From positions 1 to 18,219 of the forward strand of contig DATIXD010000352.1 of assembly GCA_035518875.1 (NCBI GenBank): a DNA stretch of 18,219 bases, written 5' to 3'. The stretch's first letter is position 1; the number at the start of each line of letters is the position of its first letter. A model generated the notes under the pieces. That model did not search any database and had not been told where the DNA came from. It saw nothing but the letters and a program-made list of their open reading frames with translations. This DNA is from DATIXD01 sp035518875. GTDB taxonomy: Bacteria; Pseudomonadota; Gammaproteobacteria; Methylococcales; Methylococcaceae. Both the position numbers and the translations under genes were made by a program. This document shows, piece by piece, positions 7,481 through 15,050 of this stretch.

Positions 7481-7936
7481 ATGAGTACCGAAACCAACCA
7501 CACAAAGATCGGTGGCAATATCCCCCGCTGGGAACATTTTCCGCACGTTGCCGATATGGGAGTGCGCGGCTATGGCGCTACGGTCGAGGAAGCTTTTGCT
7601 CAAGCCGCCCGGGCGCTGACTGCAGTCGTCTGTGATCCCGCCCAGATTCAGATGACAACGCCAGTCGAGATTCGCTGTGAGGCGCCTGATATCGAATCGT
7701 TATTGGTTGATTGGCTGAATGGGCTGGTTTATGAGATGGCGGTGCGCCAGATGGTATTCAGCCGTTTTGACGTACGCATCGATGGAACCGCATTACAGGC
7801 CACCAGTTGGGGCGAGCGTGTTGACCGGGAACGCCATCGACCTGCGGTCGAGGTGAAGGGCGCCACCTATACCGAGCTTAAAGTCTATCGAGATCAAAGT
7901 GGCGTTTGGATCGCACAGTGTGTCGTGGATGTATAA
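7481..7936 (+). CDS. Archease, activator of the RtcB RNA ligase
   Basis: This protein has 151 residues. The archease signature is present: WEHFPHVADMGVRGYG (residues 17-32, with the conserved metal-binding Asp25), then VEEAFAQAARALTAVV. The middle has SLLVDWLNGLVYEM, and the end reads TYTELKVYRDQSGVW to VVDV with the terminal acidic residue. Archease speeds RtcB guanylylation, allows multiple turnover and broadens nucleotide use. The family often has His in the C-terminal ATYH motif; here it is Thr. rtcB starts 25 bases downstream, so the two are almost certainly co-transcribed. The start codon follows the mini-ORF without its own strong ribosome-binding site. Confidence 0.93.
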   Translation: MSTETNHTKIGGNIPRWEHFPHVADMGVRGYGATVEEAFAQAARALTAVVCDPAQIQMTTPVEIRCEAPDIESLLVDWLNGLVYEMAVRQMVFSRFDVRIDGTALQATSWGERVDRERHRPAVEVKGATYTELKVYRDQSGVWIAQCVVDV

Positions 7937-7961
7937 AACATAACTTTAGAGAGGGCTGACG

Positions 7962-9392
7962 ATGGATATTGATCGCCTATCGCGGTTATCTGAATTTGCT
8001 TGGCGGATCGAGCCCGTAGCACCCATGCGGGTACCCGTCATCATCTATGCCGATGAAGCATTGATCCGCAGCATGGATGAAAAAGTCAGGGAACAGGCCG
8101 TAAATGTCACCATGCTGCCGGGTATCGTTGGCCCGTGTTACGCGATGCCGGATGCCCACTGGGGCTATGGCTTTCCCATCGGCGGCGTAGCCGCATTCGA
8201 TGCCGAACAGGGCGGGGTGGTTTCTGCTGGCGGCGTAGGTTTTGACATCTCATGCGGAGTCAGGACCCTGCATACCGGTCTCAAACGCGAGCAGGTCGAT
8301 CCGCTCAAACAGGAGTTGGCTGAAGCTCTGTATGCGACAATCCCGGTAGGCGTCGGCAGTCGCGGCCACATCCGCCTCAACAACGTTGAGATGGATGAAA
8401 TGCTTACCGGCGGCGCCGAATGGGCGGTTCGACAGGGATACGGTACTGCTGAAGATCTAGAGAGGATCGAAGAGCATGGCCGGATGAAGGACGCAAAACC
8501 GGAAGCCGTTTCTACCCATGCTAAGGAGCGGCAGCGGGCAGAAATGGGGACGCTCGGCTCGGGCAACCATTACCTCGAACTTCAGGAGGTTTGCGAGATC
8601 TATGACCCCACAACCGCCGCGTCCTTTGGCGTGGAAAAAGGCGACATGCTGGTGACGATCCATTGTGGCTCAAGGGGGTTGGGTCATCAGATCGGTACTG
8701 ATTTTCTCAAGCGCATGCAGGCGGCCGCGGCGCAATACGGAATCGCTTTGCCCGACCGAGAATTGGCCTGCGCGCCGATTGATTCACCGGTCGGACAGAG
8801 TTATCTGGGCGCGATGCGTGCCGCGATCAACTGCGCGCTGGCTAATCGCCAGATCATCATGCATCTGACGCGCAAAGTGTTTGCACAGGTCCTGCCACAG
8901 GCCAGACTCGATATGCTTTACGATGTCTCGCATAACACCTGCAAAGTGGAAGAACACCTGATAGACGGTCAGAAAAAACGGGTCTATGTGCATCGCAAGG
9001 GCGCAACGCGGGCTTTCGGGCCGGGACATCCGGATTTGCCGGAGGTATTTCGCGACGTGGGACAACCAGTCTTGATCGGCGGTTCGATGGGAACGGCTTC
9101 CTATATTCTTGCGGGCAGCTCAACCAGCGAAACATTGTCATTCGCTTCTGCCTGCCACGGCGCTGGGCGTGCCATGAGTCGCCATCAAGCCGTGCGAACA
9201 TGGCGGGGCAGCGAGGTCATCGATGAACTGGCGGCGCGTGGCATCATCGTCCGCAGCTCCTCCTGGCGCGGCGTCGCTGAAGAGGCCCCTGGCGCATACA
9301 AAGATGTCAGCGCCGTAGTCGTTGCCGCCGATCGAGCCGGACTCGCGCGGTTGGTGGCCAAGGTTACGCCGCTGGTCTGCATCAAAGGCTGA
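7962..9392 (+). CDS. rtcB: tRNA-splicing/RNA-repair ligase RtcB
   Basis: RtcB joins RNA 3'-phosphate or 2',3'-cyclic phosphate ends to 5'-OH ends using GTP and manganese. This copy has 476 residues, close to the archaeal form (481 in Pyrococcus horikoshii) and longer than E. coli RtcB (408). The metal and active-site residues are all visible: Asp95 and Cys98 in GFDISCG, Asn202-His203 in GSGNHYLE, His234 in IHCGSRG, His324 in YDVSHN, and the guanylylated His399 in ACHGAGR. The first five fall at the same numbers as in P. horikoshii. AGAGGG lies 6 bases before the ATG. It follows archease by 25 bases and precedes the M50 gene by 36. No rtcA or rtcR is in the window. Confidence 0.97.
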   Translation: MDIDRLSRLSEFAWRIEPVAPMRVPVIIYADEALIRSMDEKVREQAVNVTMLPGIVGPCYAMPDAHWGYGFPIGGVAAFDAEQGGVVSAGGVGFDISCGVRTLHTGLKREQVDPLKQELAEALYATIPVGVGSRGHIRLNNVEMDEMLTGGAEWAVRQGYGTAEDLERIEEHGRMKDAKPEAVSTHAKERQRAEMGTLGSGNHYLELQEVCEIYDPTTAASFGVEKGDMLVTIHCGSRGLGHQIGTDFLKRMQAAAAQYGIALPDRELACAPIDSPVGQSYLGAMRAAINCALANRQIIMHLTRKVFAQVLPQARLDMLYDVSHNTCKVEEHLIDGQKKRVYVHRKGATRAFGPGHPDLPEVFRDVGQPVLIGGSMGTASYILAGSSTSETLSFASACHGAGRAMSRHQAVRTWRGSEVIDELAARGIIVRSSSWRGVAEEAPGAYKDVSAVVVAADRAGLARLVAKVTPLVCIKG

Positions 9393-9428
9393 ATCAGCCC
9401 CACACTTTTCCACCACGAGAGGCTTTTT

Positions 9429-10565
9429 ATGACCCAAAGCAACCCGGCGCTTTTTCGTCTATTCGGCTTTGAGGTCAGACTCGATCCGAGCTGGTTACTG
9501 CTGGCGCTGCTCATTACTTGGACCCTGGCGGCGGGCCTGTTTCCGGCCAGCTACCCGGACCTCCCCCATGAGACCTATTGGTGGATGGGGATCGCCAGCG
9601 CTGTTGGAATCTTCTTGTCCATCGTCTTCCATGAGCTCTCGCACTCGCTCGTTGCTCGCCGCTTTGGTTTGCCCATCAAGGGAATCACGCTGTTTATCTT
9701 CGGCGGTGTCGCCGAAATGACAGAGGAGCCGCCGAGCCCCAAATCAGAATTCCTGATGGCCATCGCCGGACCCTTGGCCAGTTTCCTGCTGGCATTCATT
9801 TTTAGTATGGCTTATGGCTTGGCCGAAACGAGTGACTGGCATGTATCCATCCTTGGGGTGATGGATTATCTTGGGACCGTCAACCTGATGCTGGCTATCT
9901 TCAATCTGGTACCGGCTTTCCCGCTGGACGGTGGGCGCATGCTGCGCGCGGGGCTGTGGCACTGGAAAAAGAATCTGACTGGTGCGACGCGCATCGCCAG
10001 CCAAATCGGATCCGGCTTCGGGATCGTTCTGATGGTGCTCGGGGGACTCGCCTTCTTTCAGGGAAACTTCATCGGCGGCATGTGGTGGTTCCTGATCGGT
10101 CTCTTTCTCCGCGGAGCGGCGACGGCTTCCTACGGGCAGGTGATCGTCCGAGAAGTGTTACACGGTCAGCCCATACGCCGTTTCATGAATCCTGCCCCCG
10201 TGGTCGTCCCCCCTTCCATTACCCTTCAACAGCTCGTGGACGATTACATCTATAAACACCATTTCAAGCTGTTTCCGGTGGTTGAGGATTCCAAACTCCT
10301 GGGTTGCATCACCACACAAGAACTGAAAAAAGTGCCGCGTGAAGAATGGAACCGGCGAACGGTGGGCGAACTAACCACCCCCTGCTCGCCGGACAACACC
10401 GTTTCGCCCGACACGGACACCGCTCAAGTTCTCTCTACGATGATGCGTCCGGACTCCTTAACCCGACGCATGGTGGTCGAACACGGCCACCTCAAAGGCA
10501 TCGTCTCGATCAAAGACCTCAGGGAATTCATCGCTTTGAAACTGGAATTGGAACTGCCCCGGTGA
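9429..10565 (+). CDS. M50 site-2 protease with C-terminal CBS pair
   Basis: This 378-residue protein belongs to the rhomboid-unrelated zinc intramembrane proteases (site-2 protease, archaeal MJ0392-like group). The membrane domain (about 1-235) has HELSH at 68-72 (zinc ligands His68 and His72, catalytic Glu69) and the third-ligand motif NLVPAFPLDGGR with Asp167. Two CBS domains follow (about 250-310 and 315-375). CBS pairs usually bind adenine nucleotides and could tie proteolysis to cell energy state. GAGAGG lies 6 bases before the start. It is the last gene of the operon behind archease and rtcB, converging with the GYD gene. The substrate is unknown; it lacks the PDZ domains of RseP. Confidence 0.93.
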   Translation: MTQSNPALFRLFGFEVRLDPSWLLLALLITWTLAAGLFPASYPDLPHETYWWMGIASAVGIFLSIVFHELSHSLVARRFGLPIKGITLFIFGGVAEMTEEPPSPKSEFLMAIAGPLASFLLAFIFSMAYGLAETSDWHVSILGVMDYLGTVNLMLAIFNLVPAFPLDGGRMLRAGLWHWKKNLTGATRIASQIGSGFGIVLMVLGGLAFFQGNFIGGMWWFLIGLFLRGAATASYGQVIVREVLHGQPIRRFMNPAPVVVPPSITLQQLVDDYIYKHHFKLFPVVEDSKLLGCITTQELKKVPREEWNRRTVGELTTPCSPDNTVSPDTDTAQVLSTMMRPDSLTRRMVVEHGHLKGIVSIKDLREFIALKLELELPR

Positions 10566-10659
10566 GTCCGGATATTGACTGATGCGTAGCCGTCTGTGGC
10601 GGTCTTTCAAATCGGGAAAAGCTGGTATCGAAAACGGCTAGTGACCGGCGACAGAGCTC

Positions 10660-10968
10660 TTAACCGTGCCCCATCTGTTTCGGCCCTTTGAGCTTGTTGA
10701 TGAAGTCATCGATATGTAAGGCCGGCATGGTCATGACATTGACGGTGCCTCGCGAGCCAAGATCAACAGCGAGATGAGCGGCTGTCTCATTATCGGGCGC
10801 CTCTAAAACGGTTACGAAATCATGGGGACCCAAGACGGCATACTGGGTCAGGATTTTACAGCCGAACTGCTCGATTTCTTTATTCACTTCTACTAGACGG
10901 TCCGGCCTCTTGTGCAAGGATTGCCGGCCTTCCGGCGTTAAGGTCGTTAGTAGCACATAAATGGCCAT
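10660..10968 (-). CDS. GYD-domain protein
   Basis: This 102-residue protein matches the GYD family (COG4274): MAIYVLLTTLTPEGRQSL at the start, LGPHDFVTVLEAPD in the middle (the GYD-like turn reads GPHD here), then LGSRGTVNVMTMPAL. These are small dimeric alpha/beta-barrel-like proteins of unknown role. A strong AAAAGGAGG sits 6 bases before ATG 10968, and a sigma-70-like promoter lies about 60 bases upstream. It is probably transcribed alone and converges with the M50 gene. Confidence 0.85.
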   Translation of the reverse strand: MAIYVLLTTLTPEGRQSLHKRPDRLVEVNKEIEQFGCKILTQYAVLGPHDFVTVLEAPDNETAAHLAVDLGSRGTVNVMTMPALHIDDFINKLKGPKQMGHG

Positions 10969-11029
10969 CGTATTCCTCCTTTTCGCGTCTCAAGAGATAT
11001 ATCGGAAGTTGAAAGCACTTTCTGAACGG

Positions 11030-11058
11030 AAGATGCGCTCGTGCTGAGGGGTTGTCAA
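11030..11058 (-). promoter_or_regulatory. Sigma-70-like promoter for the GYD gene
   Basis: On the minus strand a perfect -35 TTGACA (11058-11053) is followed, after exactly 17 bases, by a weak -10 CATCTT (11035-11030). This gives a leader of about 55 bases before ATG 10968. Confidence 0.4.
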
Positions 11059-11165
11059 GTAGGGAAAGGCCGCGGCAAGACAATTCCCATGCGTGAACCT
11101 CTCAAACATGGCATTACAATAGCCTTCATCCGTTCGCACTCGTTAACGGGACATAGTGCGTGCAT

Positions 11166-11483
11166 TCATGTGCTGTCGGGTCGGCTTCGACCGAAACGCT
11201 GGGGCTCTCTGAGCTTGCACTCAGCCAGTTTGTCGCGCAGTAGTCCAAGCAAGCGCTCACGCGCCGCCCGATTATGGCGACTTGAAGGAAGGATGTCCCC
11301 TGGAACCGTTATTTTGATGTTTTCCCAACCTTCTTGGGCTTCCATGGCACATTCCAGTTTCAACTCCCAGTGAGCGTTCTTCGGTTCGATCTCGAACAAA
11401 TACGCCTCCAACCCGATTTCGTCCAACAGTTCCGCCATTACCTCACGGGCCTGTGCAAGATCAATCATCGACAAAGCGTTCAT
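11166..11483 (-). CDS. Unrecognised 105-residue protein
   Basis: The start at ATG 11483 is set by AAGGAGG 8 bases upstream; a GTG seven codons earlier overlaps that site. The first third is helical and acidic (MNALSMIDLAQAREVMAELL), followed by alternating strands (AYLFEIEPKNAHWELKLECA), a GDILPSS turn and a basic helical end. There is no signal peptide or membrane segment. I do not recognise the family. It lies 66 bases downstream of the SAM-synthetase gene on the same strand and is probably co-transcribed with it. Confidence 0.7.
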   Translation of the reverse strand: MNALSMIDLAQAREVMAELLDEIGLEAYLFEIEPKNAHWELKLECAMEAQEGWENIKITVPGDILPSSRHNRAARERLLGLLRDKLAECKLREPQRFGRSRPDST

Positions 11484-11549
11484 GATAATGACCTCCTTAG
11501 TCACAATGACCGGGCCGGCTCATGCAAAGGCCAGCCCCATTAAAATCGG

Positions 11550-12752
11550 TCAATAAACACGCAAATTACCGCTCATAAGCGGCTGCCATAGGTTTCCAAT
11601 CCGCCCCAAATGGTGGTCGACGATTTGCTTCACATCCGAGCTGAACTCCGAGACAGGACGCAGACCTTCGGTGCGCAGCCTGATGTCTACGATGTGGGGA
11701 TCGGCGACCGGCCGGCCGATCTGGCTAACCATGTAGCAGTGACATCCCAAGACCTCGGGAATCTCTTCAACAATCGAGGCGGCAATTTGATGGCCGACCA
11801 CATTGTAGAGCTTGCCCACATGGGTGATCGGATTCTTGCCAGCGGCTGCCTCCAATGTCATCGGACGGTAGGGCGTAATCAGGCCATTGGCCCGGTTACC
11901 GCGTCCCACCTGGCCGTCATCCCCTGCTTCGGCCGAGGTTCCGGTAACCGTCAAATAAACGTTGCCGCTGGTTTCATCATCGCCCGTGTTGACTTCAACG
12001 GCGACATCCATTGCGGTAATTTCACGCGCCGCTTCCTGAGCCAAAAGGGCAAGCTTACGTTTCTTATCGATGTAATCCTGGAGTCCGCCGACAAAGCGAT
12101 CGACAAAGGCACAAGCGAGCGTCAAGACGATTTTCTCTCGCTCACGCACGCCCATGATTTTGATGTCTTCGCCATATTCTGGAAAGCGTTCCTTTACTTC
12201 CGGGGAATTAAGATAGGTCTCCACCTGCAAGACAACTCGTTCGAGGTCGCTGAGCGGAGCAAAGCCGACGCCACAAGACGTATCGTTGGCAAGCCAAACT
12301 CCGGTCCGCTGCTGGCGCAAATAAAGTTCCACCAGGTCAACCGAGCCAGGCCGAATCAGGCAATGAATCTTGACATGGTGGTCCGGATTCAGAGCATGAA
12401 TGGTGCGACCCAACCATGCCTTTGAACCTGCGATGGCCAAATCTTCGACAGGAACCTTGACGCCCTTGTATTCCCGCGTCGCTCTTCCCGCTAGAAAAAT
12501 TTCGAACGGCGCATCCACTCGGCCCCCGCCAAATGCAGGTCTGGCCGCGCCCCCATAGAGCAAGACCTTGTCGACATTGTGATGCAAGATGAGGCCAAAC
12601 CGTTCTTGATAAAACCGGCACAACGCGATGCTAAGCTGCTCGGCCAAGGCATCGCACAGGGTGTCCGGGTGACCTTTCCCCTTGCGCTCGACAATCTCCA
12701 CGTTTTCGCATTCCGCGGACGGTTTTTGCAGCAACTCGATGTTCAGTTCCAT
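11550..12752 (-). CDS. Archaeal-type S-adenosylmethionine synthetase
   Basis: The enzyme makes S-adenosylmethionine from methionine and ATP. This 400-residue protein has the archaeal-family (pfam01941) motifs, not those of bacterial MetK. VERKGKGHPDTLCDALAEQ is at about 21-39 and VDKVLLYGGAARPAFGGG follows. GTSAEAGDDGQVGRGNR is in the C-terminal half, followed by NGLITPYRPMTLEAAAGKNP and HVGKLYNVVG. The length matches archaeal enzymes. GAAGAGG lies 5 bases before the ATG. The upstream gene ends 131 bases away, and the 105-residue gene follows. Archaeal-type enzymes are uncommon in bacteria; I infer past horizontal transfer. Whether the genome also has metK cannot be seen here. Confidence 0.95.
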   Translation of the reverse strand: MELNIELLQKPSAECENVEIVERKGKGHPDTLCDALAEQLSIALCRFYQERFGLILHHNVDKVLLYGGAARPAFGGGRVDAPFEIFLAGRATREYKGVKVPVEDLAIAGSKAWLGRTIHALNPDHHVKIHCLIRPGSVDLVELYLRQQRTGVWLANDTSCGVGFAPLSDLERVVLQVETYLNSPEVKERFPEYGEDIKIMGVREREKIVLTLACAFVDRFVGGLQDYIDKKRKLALLAQEAAREITAMDVAVEVNTGDDETSGNVYLTVTGTSAEAGDDGQVGRGNRANGLITPYRPMTLEAAAGKNPITHVGKLYNVVGHQIAASIVEEIPEVLGCHCYMVSQIGRPVADPHIVDIRLRTEGLRPVSEFSSDVKQIVDHHLGRIGNLWQPLMSGNLRVY

Positions 12753-12883
12753 GCCAGCCTCTTCAAGGGTGGGTTACCGGTCTTGCCGGAGTTAAACGAG
12801 TGCCTTCGCATAGTCTTGATCGGATTTTCGAGCCAGCAGTATGGATCGAAAAACACCGTGCTGGGCAGTACCCACTTCCCAGG

Positions 12884-13615
12884 CTATGGATTTCCTCTCA
12901 ATTGCGCAAGGATATCCTCTAGACGTTTGGATGTGATGGGCGTTCTTTCCACTCCGCGCAAGGTGTAGTGAATCCGGTCGCCGTCGATGCCCTGGAATGC
13001 CAGGCCCATGTCCCGTAACGCAATAAGGATTTGTTCCAGATCTTTGTCCTTGCCCATTGCGTTAGGGCTGCTTTGAGTCTCGGCAAGCAGTTTGACGGCC
13101 GCTGTCATCGCTTGTAGGTCTCGGCGCCCCGTCTGCTCGGAAATTACCGCCATCGCCTGGAAGAATGCATCGCGATGCATGTGCTTGTGCCATTTGCCGG
13201 TTTTCGGTTTGGTTCCGTAGAGGCGAGACCGTACCGCTTGCAAATGCGCCTGCCGTGCTTGCGGTGATTCGAACAGCATCATCGTTTCGTAGGCCAGACG
13301 GGCGCCTTCGGCGTCGCCGCGCTCGATCTCCGCGAGCACCAGGCCGGCTATGGCCTTGGTGAAGGGGACGTGGTCCAGCGCTTCGAGAAGTTTTGGATCG
13401 GCCGCTCCGTACAAGTCCACAAGAAGATCGACTAAGTGAGGGCGGATCGCCCACAAGGTATTAGCTAAGGAGGTGGTCGGTTGGGGACCTCGGATAACAC
13501 ACCAGTGCACCTCGCAAAGCTCGACCAGGGATCCTTGCAAAGTGCGAAGCGCCTGCTCCGAGAGATTGCCCATCACTCTGCGGGCTTCGGTCTCGATGAA
13601 AGAGAGTTTTGTCAT
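12884..13615 (-). CDS. Unrecognised 243-residue protein
   Basis: The start is ATG 13615 with TTGAGG about 5 bases upstream. The sequence looks soluble and mainly helical, without a signal peptide or membrane segment. Features include VHWCVIRGPQPTTS at 36-49, a helical body, a basic HKHMHRD stretch after KPKTGKW, and an end reading ITSKRLEDILAQLRGNP. I cannot assign a family. It lies between the MOSC gene (146-base gap) and the SAM-synthetase gene (131-base gap), on the same strand as both, so co-transcription is uncertain. Confidence 0.7.
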   Translation of the reverse strand: MTKLSFIETEARRVMGNLSEQALRTLQGSLVELCEVHWCVIRGPQPTTSLANTLWAIRPHLVDLLVDLYGAADPKLLEALDHVPFTKAIAGLVLAEIERGDAEGARLAYETMMLFESPQARQAHLQAVRSRLYGTKPKTGKWHKHMHRDAFFQAMAVISEQTGRRDLQAMTAAVKLLAETQSSPNAMGKDKDLEQILIALRDMGLAFQGIDGDRIHYTLRGVERTPITSKRLEDILAQLRGNP

Positions 13616-13700
13616 GTAGCCTCAAAAGAATGTACCCCGGAAAGGCCTCTGATGCGCTACCGCTGCTAGAGAGAACATCTGCGTCATTCTGACTATTTCT

Positions 13701-13725
13701 GAGACGATCTCCGATCGATCATCTC
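13701..13725. repeat. Inverted repeat rich in GATC
   Basis: Arms GAGACGATC (13701-13709) and GATCATCTC (13717-13725) pair fully on the minus-strand RNA with one G-U, around a 7-base loop. Three GATC sites fall within 15 bases. It lies between the MOSC stop and the start of the 243-residue gene. No U tract follows. Confidence 0.4.
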
Positions 13726-13761
13726 GCCTGATGGGGTTTGAAGCGCGAAGTGCCCCTGCGA

Positions 13762-14394
13762 TTAGCGCCCGCGTTTCTGCAAATCCTGACGCCAGGCATC
13801 CGATAAGGCCGGAATTTCCAGCGCCCTGTCGATGATTTCCCGTTGCCGGGGTCCCTTGTTCAAGGCCAGCATGGCCTCGCCGATGGAAAGTTTGGCGGGA
13901 TATGCCTCGAGTAGTTCGATCGCATCGCCCGCCGTGACCACGCCTTGCTGCAGGACCCGAAGGTAAAAGCCGACCCGCCCCGAATGATGGAACCGGCCGA
14001 CGAAAGCGGGATCCTCCATCTTGATCCCCAGCTTGAAACAGGGCACCCGGGGCTGGCTGACCTGCACCTTGACTTCCCCGATCCGGAATATGTCGCCGAT
14101 GTGTACGGCTTCGTCGGGCATGCCGGTGACGGTGAAGTTCTCGCCGAACTGACCGAAGGGCAGATCGCGCCCCAGTTCCCACTCCCAATACCGGTAGTTT
14201 TCCAACGTATAAACGTACACGGCCTTGTCCGGGCCACCATGGTTCTTCAGATCGGCCTGGCCGTCGCCTTCGAGACCGCATTCGGTCAGGCGAATCGCCC
14301 CCTGCACCGGCTCCTTGTAGATTCCCGTGTCGATCCAACGATCCTTGTATGCGACCTTTTTGAGCCCGGATAAATTGATCGCCAGTAATTCCAT
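13762..14394 (-). CDS. MOSC-domain protein, YiiM-like
   Basis: This 210-residue protein is built around a MOSC domain (about 30-165), the fold shared with the molybdenum cofactor sulfurase C-terminus. Visible family motifs are GLEGDGQADLKNHGGPDKAVYVY, GRDLPFGQFGENFTV, HIGDIFRIGE and QPRVPCFKLG; the Cys of the last is the conserved presumed reactive residue. A C-terminal helical tail resembles YiiM. MOSC proteins handle molybdenum cofactor or detoxify N-hydroxylated compounds; the substrate here is unknown. AGCAGG sits just before the ATG. It starts 48 bases after the rnhB stop, on the same strand. Confidence 0.9.
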   Translation of the reverse strand: MELLAINLSGLKKVAYKDRWIDTGIYKEPVQGAIRLTECGLEGDGQADLKNHGGPDKAVYVYTLENYRYWEWELGRDLPFGQFGENFTVTGMPDEAVHIGDIFRIGEVKVQVSQPRVPCFKLGIKMEDPAFVGRFHHSGRVGFYLRVLQQGVVTAGDAIELLEAYPAKLSIGEAMLALNKGPRQREIIDRALEIPALSDAWRQDLQKRGR

Positions 14395-14442
14395 CCTGCT
14401 ACTCGTGTTGATTTGTCTTTGGAAAAAGCGGTGCTGAAAGTT

Positions 14443-15030
14443 TCAGGTGTTGCCCGCGAACAGATTGCCGACCGGGGCGAAGGAACGTCGGTGCGCCGGC
14501 GTGGCGCCGAGTTCCATCAGTTTGCCTTTATGCAGGGGGGTAGGATAGCCCTTGTGAACCGCGAACCCATAGCCGGGATATAGTGCATCTAGTATTTGCA
14601 TTTCTGCATCGCGGGCGACCTTGGCCAGGATGGAGGCAGCCGAAATTTCCGGCACGATCCGATCGCCACCGACGATGGCTTCGCCGGGACAGGGGATTTC
14701 GGGATAACGGTTGCCGTCGACTTTGACCCAGTCGGGTACGATGGGCAACGCATCGAAGGCGCGCCGCATAGCCAGGAGCGATGCCTGAAGAATGTTGATG
14801 CGATCCACTTCACCGGCCTCAGCCCGGCCGATCGCCCAAGCCGCAGCCCTTTCCTTGATCAGGCCGGCAAGCGTCTCGCGGCGATGCGGCGCCAGCCTTT
14901 TCGAGTCGGCCAGTCCGTCGATGACGACATCACGCCCGAGTACCACGATCGCCGCGACGACGGGGCCGACGATGCAGCCCCGCCCGACTTCATCCACGCC
15001 GGCGATCAATGGTCTGTTCCGCCCGGTCAT
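14443..15030 (-). CDS. rnhB: Ribonuclease HII
   Basis: The enzyme cuts RNA in RNA-DNA hybrids and single ribonucleotides in DNA. This 195-residue protein has the expected length. The active-site motif DEVGRG is at 13-18 (Asp13, Glu14). LADSKRL, the acidic site VKVDGNRYP and SAASILAKVARD with the last catalytic Asp follow, and HKGYPTPLH is near the end. It follows lpxA by 20 bases with no lpxB between, unlike the E. coli order lpxA-lpxB-rnhB. The Shine-Dalgarno sequence is weak (GGAG about 13 bases upstream). Confidence 0.95.
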   Translation of the reverse strand: MTGRNRPLIAGVDEVGRGCIVGPVVAAIVVLGRDVVIDGLADSKRLAPHRRETLAGLIKERAAAWAIGRAEAGEVDRINILQASLLAMRRAFDALPIVPDWVKVDGNRYPEIPCPGEAIVGGDRIVPEISAASILAKVARDAEMQILDALYPGYGFAVHKGYPTPLHKGKLMELGATPAHRRSFAPVGNLFAGNT

Positions 15031-15050
15031 GCGGCGGCAAAGCTCCGTAG

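Noticed and set aside
11610..12425. 271-codon plus-strand frame
   Set aside because: It is antisense to the archaeal-type SAM synthetase, which has unmistakable motifs on the other strand.
13622..14338. 238-codon minus-strand frame
   Set aside because: It overlaps the MOSC gene in another frame; the MOSC frame holds the conserved motifs, while this one is Arg/Gly-rich without a family match.
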